A DNA stretch of 64,000 nucleotides from Streptomyces sp. DG2A-72 (GTDB lineage: Bacteria; Actinomycetota; Actinomycetes; Streptomycetales; Streptomycetaceae), in the NCBI RefSeq assembly GCF_030499575.1, contig NZ_JASTLC010000001.1:5914001-5978000 (forward strand), written 5' to 3'. The notes below the pieces were generated by a model that ran no database searches, was not told the DNA's origin, and was given only the letters and a program-made list of their open reading frames with translations. The number at the start of each line of letters is the position of its first letter. The stretch's first letter is position 1. This document shows, piece after piece, positions 58,619-64,000 of this stretch. The position numbers and the translations under genes are program-made.

Positions 58619-59641
58619 CTACGGCTTGGGCGCGGGTTGCTCCCCCGAGCCTCGGACGATCAGCCGGGTGGGAACGGTGATGGTGCGAGCCCGGGAGTGG
58701 TCGCCGTCGAGGCGGGACAGGGCGGTGGACGCGGCGCTGCGGCCGAGTTCTTCGGGGTCCTGGGCGACGACGGTGAGGGCCGGTTCCAGTGCCTCGGCGA
58801 GGGGGACGTCGTCGAAGGCGACGACGGCTACGTCCTTGCGCTTGCTGCGGGCGAGTTCGGCGACGATACCGAGGGCCATGATGTTGTTTCCGGCGAACAG
58901 GGCCGTGGGGGGATCGGCCAGTTCGAGGAGTTGGGAGGTCGCGGCCTCGGCGCCCTGCTGGTCGTGTGCGTTGGCGACGAGCGAGCGGTCGTAGGGGATG
59001 TCGGCTTCTTTCAGGGCCGCGCGGTATCCGGCGAGGCGTTCGCGGCGGGTGTACAGCTTGACGGGCAGGTCGCCGACGAAGCCGATGCGGCGGTGGCCGT
59101 GGGCGATCAGGTGGGCGACGCCCTCTTGGGCCCCCGCACTGTTGGAGCTGACGATGCTGTCCGTGGACAGGCCGACTCCGGGTCGGTCGAGGAAGACGAC
59201 GGGCAGGCCCGCCGTACGGTGCGACTTGAGGTCGGAGTGGTCGGCGCCGACGGACGGCACGACGATCAGGATGCTGACGCGCCGGGCGAGGAACTTGGCC
59301 GTCAGGGCGCGTTCGCGGTCGGGGTCGTCCGCCGAGGAGCCCATGAGCAGGGTCAGTCCGCGGTCTCGGACCGTGTCCTCGATGCCGCGGGCCACGGCTC
59401 CGAAGAAGGGGTTGGCGAGGTCCGGGATGACCAGTCCGATGGTGGTGTCCGGACCGCCGACGCGGATGTTGCGTGCCATGAGGTTCGGCTGGAAGCCGAG
59501 CTTGGCCACTGCGGCGAGTACCTGTTCCCGCGTCTGCGCGGAGGCGGGTCCGTCCTCGTTGAGGACGCGGGAGACCGTCTTGGCGCTGACCCCTACTTCT
59601 CGGGCGACGTCGGCCAGGGTGGGGCGGCGGTTCGCTGCCAT
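58619..59641 (-). CDS. LacI-family transcriptional repressor
   Basis: 340 residues. The N-terminal LacI helix-turn-helix and hinge are complete: PTLADVAREVGVSAKTVSRV, LNEDGPASAQTREQVLAAVA, GFQPNLMARNIRVG. The periplasmic-binding-like core has IGLVIPDLANPFFGAVARGI and VAVVAFDDVPLAEALEPALT. It is the last gene of the sugar ABC operon, and its best candidate sites are two tandem repeats in the promoter of the binding-protein gene at about 62.77-62.80 kb, shared with the divergent sugar kinase. Likely released by the transported sugar or its phosphate. Confidence 0.94.
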   Translation of the reverse strand: MAANRRPTLADVAREVGVSAKTVSRVLNEDGPASAQTREQVLAAVAKLGFQPNLMARNIRVGGPDTTIGLVIPDLANPFFGAVARGIEDTVRDRGLTLLMGSSADDPDRERALTAKFLARRVSILIVVPSVGADHSDLKSHRTAGLPVVFLDRPGVGLSTDSIVSSNSAGAQEGVAHLIAHGHRRIGFVGDLPVKLYTRRERLAGYRAALKEADIPYDRSLVANAHDQQGAEAATSQLLELADPPTALFAGNNIMALGIVAELARSKRKDVAVVAFDDVPLAEALEPALTVVAQDPEELGRSAASTALSRLDGDHSRARTITVPTRLIVRGSGEQPAPKP

Positions 59642-59717
59642 GGAGGAAACCGTCTCCTGGGTGCTCTCGGGTTCCGGCCGCGGCCTCGGCCGGAACGTGC
59701 GAGTGCTGGTTGTGCTG

Positions 59718-60551
59718 TCAGGTGGCCTGTACTCCGGCGGCCTTCGCGGCCTCCGAGTCCGCTACGACAGTATCTCCGGCCTCGTCGATGCTGAGCGCGC
59801 CGGTCATGATGGCGACGACCTCGGCCATGGAGTAGTCCGAGGGCTTGATCACGGCAGCGCGCCGGCCCAGCCGGTGGACGTGGACGCGGTCGGCGATCTC
59901 GAAGACGTGAGGCATGTTGTGGCTGATCAGGACGACCGGCATGCCCTTGTCGCGGACGCGGCGGATGAGGTCGAGGACCTGTCCGGACTCCTTGACGCCG
60001 AGGGCGGCGGTGGGTTCGTCCATGACGACAACGGAGCGGGCCCAGGCGACCGCGCGGGCGACCGCGACGGCCTGGCGCTGTCCGCCGGAGAGGGTCTCGA
60101 CCGACTGGGTCAGCGAGCGCAGGCCGATCTTCAGGTCGGCCATGTGCTCGGCGGCCTCCTGGCGCATGCGCTTCTTGTCGAGCATGCGGAAGGCGCTGCC
60201 GAGAACGCCGGGGCGGCGCAGTTCGCGGCCGAGGAACATGTTGGAGGCGATGTCCATGGAGGCGGCCACCGCGAGGTCCTGATAGACCGTCTCGATGCCG
60301 TGGGCGCGTGCGCTCTGCGGCCCGGAGAACTGAATCGGCTTGCCGTTGAGGCGTATCTCGCCCTCGTCCGGCACCACCGCGCCGGTGAGGGCCTTGATGA
60401 GGCTGGTCTTGCCGGCTCCGTTGTCGCCGATGACGGCGAGGACCTCGCCGGGCAGCAGGTCGAAGTCGGCGCCGTCGATGGCGGTGACGTGGCCGTAGCG
60501 CTTGACCAGACCGCGGGCCTGAAGGACGGGGGTCGAAGTGATCGTGGTCAT
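59718..60551 (-). CDS. Sugar ABC transporter ATPase, single-domain (FrcA-like)
   Basis: 277 residues with one nucleotide-binding domain: Walker A GDNGAGKTSL, Q-loop VYQDLAVAASMD, signature ETLSGGQRQAVAVARAV, Walker B VVVMDEPTAALG, H-loop VVLISHNMPHV. RbsA-type proteins have two such domains; a single one is the FrcA layout of fructose/mannose/ribose uptake systems. The start ATG 60551 overlaps the permease stop (ATGA). It works as a dimer with the permease encoded upstream. Confidence 0.93.
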   Translation of the reverse strand: MTTITSTPVLQARGLVKRYGHVTAIDGADFDLLPGEVLAVIGDNGAGKTSLIKALTGAVVPDEGEIRLNGKPIQFSGPQSARAHGIETVYQDLAVAASMDIASNMFLGRELRRPGVLGSAFRMLDKKRMRQEAAEHMADLKIGLRSLTQSVETLSGGQRQAVAVARAVAWARSVVVMDEPTAALGVKESGQVLDLIRRVRDKGMPVVLISHNMPHVFEIADRVHVHRLGRRAAVIKPSDYSMAEVVAIMTGALSIDEAGDTVVADSEAAKAAGVQAT

Positions 60552-61561
60552 CGGGCCTTCTTCCGGGAGAGCTGGTCGACGGTCACCGCGAGGATCACCA
60601 GGACGCCGGTGATCAGGGTCTGGTAGATGGAGGCCACGCCCATCAACTGCAGGCCGTTGCGGAAGACACCGACGATGAGGACGCCGATGAACGTGCCCAG
60701 GACCGAGCCTCGTCCGCCGAAGAGGCTCGTGCCGCCGAGCACCACGGCGGTGATGCTGTCGAGGTTGTCGGTCTGCCCGGCCTGGGGGTCGCCGACTCCG
60801 GTGCGGGAGATGAGCAGCAGGGCGGCGATGCCGTAGAGGATGCCGGCCACGGTGTAGACGCCGATGGTCAGTCGGGAGGTTCGGATGCCGTTCAGCCGTG
60901 CCGCTTCCGGGCTGTTGCCCAGGGCGTAGACGTGCCGGCCCCAGCTGGTGTTGCTCAGTGCGTAGGCGAAGGCCAGGAACAGGGCGATGGTGACCAGCGA
61001 ACCGTAGGTGATGTCGGTCTTGCCGAGCGGGAAGGTCTGCCCGAGGGCCGTCAGCGGGCCGGGCAGGCTGCTGACCGTCTGCTCCTCGGAGTAGATGTGG
61101 GTCAGCGCGAACGCCACGTTGAGCATGCCGAGGGTGACGATGAACGGCGGCAGTGGGATCTTCTGCACCAGCGCCCCGTTGAGCAGACCGAAGCCGCCGC
61201 AGACGACCAGGCCCAGCGCGATGGCGGCCAGCGGCGGCAGGGAGCCCTCGGCCGCCATTTTGGCGATCACGATGCTGCCGAACGCCATCACGGCACCGCA
61301 CGACAGGTCGATGCCCGCGGTGAGGATGATCAGCGTCTGGCCGATGGCCAGAGTGCCCACGACCATGACCTGCTGCACGATCAGCGAGAAGTTCCCGCCG
61401 GTGAGGAACTGGTCGGTCGAGACGGAGAAGAAGACACAGGCCAGGAGGAGGGCGACCAGCGGGCCGGTGGTCGGTTGCGTGAGCAGTCTGCGGGCCGTGG
61501 TCGGTGCCTTGAGTTCCGAATACGGCGAGGACGTGCTCGGGGGCGTGGACGTGGCTGTCAT
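60548..61561 (-). CDS. Sugar ABC transporter permease (RbsC/FrcC-like)
   Basis: 337 residues, eight to ten membrane helices: VALLLACVFFSVSTDQFLTG, VMVVGTLAIGQTLIILTAGI, AIALGLVVCGGFGLLNGALV and others. The BPD_transp_2 signature near the end is LGNSPEAARLNGIRTSRLTI, and AVVLGGTSLFGGRGSVLGTF. It moves the sugar brought by the lipoprotein encoded upstream. ATG 61561 follows the binding-protein gene by 134 bp and overlaps the ATPase gene. Confidence 0.94.
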   Translation of the reverse strand: MTATSTPPSTSSPYSELKAPTTARRLLTQPTTGPLVALLLACVFFSVSTDQFLTGGNFSLIVQQVMVVGTLAIGQTLIILTAGIDLSCGAVMAFGSIVIAKMAAEGSLPPLAAIALGLVVCGGFGLLNGALVQKIPLPPFIVTLGMLNVAFALTHIYSEEQTVSSLPGPLTALGQTFPLGKTDITYGSLVTIALFLAFAYALSNTSWGRHVYALGNSPEAARLNGIRTSRLTIGVYTVAGILYGIAALLLISRTGVGDPQAGQTDNLDSITAVVLGGTSLFGGRGSVLGTFIGVLIVGVFRNGLQLMGVASIYQTLITGVLVILAVTVDQLSRKKAR

Positions 61562-61695
61562 GCGAAGTCCTTGTCGGAAGACAGAAATCCTTGTCGCCAG
61601 GACAAGGGGGGCGGCCGTCCCGCTGGTCGGGGAGGTGCTGGGGCGGCCGCCCCGCTGAGGGGAGTGGCAGTCTCGTACGGTCCTCGGGGGCGGCC

Positions 61696-62712
61696 TCAGC
61701 CCCAGCAGTTCTCCAGGCCGTAGGCGGTGTCCTTGGACGTGACCCCGTCCTGCGCCTTGTCGGTGATCAGGGTGACGCCGGTGTCGGTGTAACCCGACGC
61801 CTTCTTGCCGCCCTTGGCGAACGTCGCGACGGCCTTGACGCCCTCGGCGGCCATCTTCAGCGGGTACTGCTGCGAGGTCGCGGCGATCTTGCCGGCCTTG
61901 ACGGCCTGGGTGCCGGTGCAGCCGCCGTCGACGGAGACGATCAGGACGTCCTTCTCCCGGCCCTTGGCCTTCAGCGCGGTGTACGCGCCCAGCGCGGCCG
62001 GTTCGTTGATGGTGTAGACGACGTTGATGTCGGGCGACTTCTGCAGGCAGTTCTCCATCGCGGTCTGGCCCTTGGCCTGGTCGCCGCCGGTGTCCTGGGC
62101 ACAGAGGACGTCCTTGTCGGTGGCGCCGAAGCCCTTCAGGAAGCCGTTGTGCCGCTGGATGCCGACGGAGACGCCCGGCGCGAGGTCGAGGGTGGCTATC
62201 TTGGCCGACTTGCCCTTCATGGCGGCCTTGGCGTATTCGCCGATCAGCTCACCGGCCTTGAGGTTGTCGGTGGCGAAGAGGGCGTCGACCGCGCTCTCCG
62301 GGTCGGTCGGGGTGTCCAGGGCGATGACCAGAACACCCTTGGCCTTGGCCTTCTCGAGCGCCGGCACGATCGCCTTGGAGTCGCTCGGCGTGATCAGGAT
62401 GCCCTTCACCCCGGCGGCGACCATGTTCTCGATGGCGGTGACCTGACCGGCGTTGTCCCCGTCGAACTTGCCCGCCGCGGTGGACAGTTCGACGCCGTTC
62501 TCCTTGGCGGCCTTCTCCGCGCCTTCCTTCATCTTCACGAAGAACGGGTTGGTGTCGGTCTTGGTGATCAGACCGACCTTGACGCTGCCCGAGCCGGTGC
62601 TCGCGGTGCCCGATCCGGATCCGGATCCACAGGCGGTCAGGGCGAGGGCTGCGACACCCGTGCACGCGGCGGCTCTGATCAAGGAGGAGGGCAGACGAGA
62701 GATGCGTGACAT
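61696..62712 (-). CDS. Sugar-binding lipoprotein (RbsB/FrcB-like)
   Basis: 338 residues. Lipobox LTAC in [17 protein letters not shown] (Cys near residue 28), a short Gly/Ser linker, then a periplasmic-binding fold of ribose type: [60 protein letters not shown] and [18 protein letters not shown] sequence. Two cysteine pairs may form disulfides. First gene of the operon binding protein-permease-ATPase-LacI; the promoter has two operator-like repeats. The ligand is probably a hexose or pentose. Confidence 0.94.
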   Translation of the reverse strand: MSRISRLPSSLIRAAACTGVAALALTACGSGSGSGTASTGSGSVKVGLITKTDTNPFFVKMKEGAEKAAKENGVELSTAAGKFDGDNAGQVTAIENMVAAGVKGILITPSDSKAIVPALEKAKAKGVLVIALDTPTDPESAVDALFATDNLKAGELIGEYAKAAMKGKSAKIATLDLAPGVSVGIQRHNGFLKGFGATDKDVLCAQDTGGDQAKGQTAMENCLQKSPDINVVYTINEPAALGAYTALKAKGREKDVLIVSVDGGCTGTQAVKAGKIAATSQQYPLKMAAEGVKAVATFAKGGKKASGYTDTGVTLITDKAQDGVTSKDTAYGLENCWG

Positions 62713-62769
62713 GAACGACTCCTGCGGGATTGCGGGCGAGCGGCCGGCATCGGGGCATGCCGTCCCGAG

Positions 62770-62800
62770 ATGTCATCGTTGACTTATGTCATCGTTGACA
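62770..62800. promoter_or_regulatory. Tandem LacI-type operators in the sugar operon promoter
   Basis: ATGTCATCGTTGAC occurs at 62770-62783 and again at 62786-62799, 16 bp apart. Each holds the imperfect palindrome TGTCATCGTTGAC(A), close to TGTCAACGTTGACA-type LacI sites. They are 58-88 bp upstream of the binding-protein start and about 160-190 bp before the divergent kinase. Confidence 0.75.
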
Positions 62801-62958
62801 CTTCTTGGCCAGGATGATGGACTCCGGCTCCAGGCAACGTCAATGCCTTGTACCCGTCACAAATCGGCAACGCCCGTGGCCGTCGCCCGCCCGAAGCCGC
62901 TGTGCGACTGCCCGCGACGTGCCCGTCTCGCCAGCGCGTTCCAAGAGAAGAGCAGCCC

Positions 62959-64000
62959 ATGACCCCGCCTCAGGTCACCGTCCTGGGAGAGTGCGCCGCC
63001 GACGTGTTCACCGAACCCGCGGGTACCCGGCACGAACTCGCCCTGCGTGTGCTGCCGGGCGGCGGATCCGCCAGCACGGCGGTGGCCCTGGCCCGGGTGG
63101 GGGTCGTGTCCCGCCTCGTGGTGCAAGCGACCTTGCTCGCCGCATTCCGGTCAGTTGCGCGTCGGCCGCTCCACGGGGCACGACTCCCCGGGTCGCGTGC
63201 GGCCGGCCTGCTGCCGGTGCCACCGGCGGTCCCGAACCGCGTGGATGCGGCGATGACCTGCGCATTCCACGTACTTGGCCGCGGCTACACCACCCGGCGG
63301 GACGCTATGCGGCTGGGCACCCCGGCCCGCTTCCTCGCACGGCTGTCCGGCGACGTGTTCGGCCGCCTCTTCCGGGCCCACCTGGAGGCATCCGGCGTGG
63401 ACCTGTCGTACTCCGTGGCCGCTGCCGAGCCCAGCACGCCGGCCGTGGCGGAGCTGGACGCCCAGGGGCAGGCCGCGTTCTCCTTCCATGCGCAGGCCAC
63501 CGCCGACCGGCAATGGACGAGCGCGGAACTGGCCGGGGTGGATCTGGCCGAGACCGTCTGCGTACACACCGGGGCACTGGCCCTGGTCAAGGAACCCGGG
63601 GCGGCGGCGGTGGAGGACTTCCTGGCAGCGGCCGCACCCCGGGCCACCATCAGCATCGACCCCAACGTCCGCCCGCTCCTGGTGCGTCCCGAGGTCTACC
63701 GCGCCCGGCTGGCGCACTGGTGCGGCCTCGCGGATGTGCTGCGGCTGAGCGAGGACGACCTGGATCTCCTCCTGCCCGGAACGCCGCCCGAGCAGGCGTG
63801 CGACACCTGGCATGCCGCGGGGGCACGGCTCGTCGTGATCACGCGTGGTGCCGAGGGCGCCCTGGCCTCGCTCGACGGGGAACGGGTGCAGGTGCCCGCG
63901 GTGGCGACGCAGGTCGTCGACACAGTCGGTGCGGGGGACTCTTTCACCGCCGGACTGCTGCACCACCTCGGCACCCGCGGACTCCTCGGCGGCAGGCTGA
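62959..64000 (+). CDS. PfkB-family sugar kinase with in-frame insertion, 3' end outside window
   Basis: Open to the window end, 347 codons visible. VTVLGECAADVFTEP and LPGGGSASTAVALARVG (residues 32-48) are the PfkB substrate site; TPARFLARLSGDVFGRLF, AEPSTPAVAELDAQGQ and the ATP/anion-hole motif VVDTVGAGDSFTAGLLHHL follow. Between residues 48 and 121 lie about 72 residues with no PfkB counterpart (VVSRLVVQATLLAAFRS at its start, AMRLG at its end), whereas relatives run straight from ALARLG to TPARF. The insert (63103-63318) is in frame and may disable or alter the enzyme. Divergent from the sugar ABC operon, whose sugar it probably phosphorylates. Confidence 0.85.
   Translation, partial: MTPPQVTVLGECAADVFTEPAGTRHELALRVLPGGGSASTAVALARVGVVSRLVVQATLLAAFRSVARRPLHGARLPGSRAAGLLPVPPAVPNRVDAAMTCAFHVLGRGYTTRRDAMRLGTPARFLARLSGDVFGRLFRAHLEASGVDLSYSVAAAEPSTPAVAELDAQGQAAFSFHAQATADRQWTSAELAGVDLAETVCVHTGALALVKEPGAAAVEDFLAAAAPRATISIDPNVRPLLVRPEVYRARLAHWCGLADVLRLSEDDLDLLLPGTPPEQACDTWHAAGARLVVITRGAEGALASLDGERVQVPAVATQVVDTVGAGDSFTAGLLHHLGTRGLLGGRL

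Noticed and set aside
1..64000. CRISPR array, rRNA, tRNA or intact insertion sequence
   Set aside because: No regularly spaced repeats with unique spacers, no tRNA cloverleaf or CCA-type ends noticed, and no transposase frame recognised; a tRNA search tool would be needed to exclude a tRNA fully.

Overview
The window is a 64 kb piece of a Streptomyces chromosome. The evidence is very high G+C, strong third-position GC, many GTG and TTG starts, and the linked set bldN, rsbN, bdtA, rex, hemA-hemC-hemD, hemB, acuC and a class I (archaeal-type) lysS. Families that are mostly actinobacterial are also present (DUF397/XRE pair, DUF4232, DUF3558, DUF2637, DUF6126, mycothiol-dependent DinB-like enzymes). 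No rRNA, tRNA, CRISPR array or intact insertion sequence was seen.

Layout. 1-4.4 kb: HAD phosphatase (cut by the edge), MFS exporter, acuC, a GC-palindromic tandem array and a phosphatase-annotated protein. 4.4-9.8 kb: the developmental block, with bdtA behind a candidate BldD site, the 32-residue ribosomal protein bS22, an epimerase and an acyltransferase, and on the other strand the sigma factor BldN with its membrane anti-sigma RsbN. 10-20 kb: HAD-IB hydrolase, glutaredoxin-like protein, the redox repressor Rex behind its own operator, then a tightly overlapping rex-hemA-hemC-hemD operon, an FAD oxidoreductase and hemB; together these give 5-aminolevulinate to uroporphyrinogen III under NADH/NAD+ control. 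20-26 kb: lipoproteins, a membrane-anchored HTH protein, a decayed aminotransferase, an AraC regulator, an O-methyltransferase and DUF4253. 26-31.5 kb: DUF805, the DUF397/XRE pair, and a divergent cassette of an HATPase protein, a P-loop ATPase and a Ser/Thr kinase. 31.4-40 kb: argS and lysS, a DUF2637 membrane protein, two DUF3558 lipoproteins and rtcB.

40-47.6 kb is accessory and partly decayed: a frameshifted LAGLIDADG/Myb-like endonuclease, a SDR/DUF6126 pair, a SnoaL-like protein, a UPF0060 protein, a MarR regulator, then three pseudogenes (HxlR, oxidoreductase, DHA2 exporter) and a luciferase-like oxidoreductase. 47.7-54.4 kb: two-component system, M20 peptidase, phytase, DinB protein and a lipoprotein. 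54.4-57.1 kb is gene-poor and full of remnants, including a 47-codon fusion of a response-regulator start to a histidine-kinase end. 57-64 kb: mycothiol-dependent enzyme, acetyltransferase, then a sugar ABC operon (binding protein, permease, single-domain ATPase, LacI repressor) divergent from a PfkB-type sugar kinase, with two tandem operator-like repeats between them.

The most notable structure is an almost identical segment of about 180 bp, inverted, that ends both the Ser/Thr kinase gene (31.2-31.4 kb) and the DUF2637 membrane-protein gene (35.2-35.4 kb). It gives the two proteins the same C-terminal domain of about 60 residues and brackets argS-lysS.
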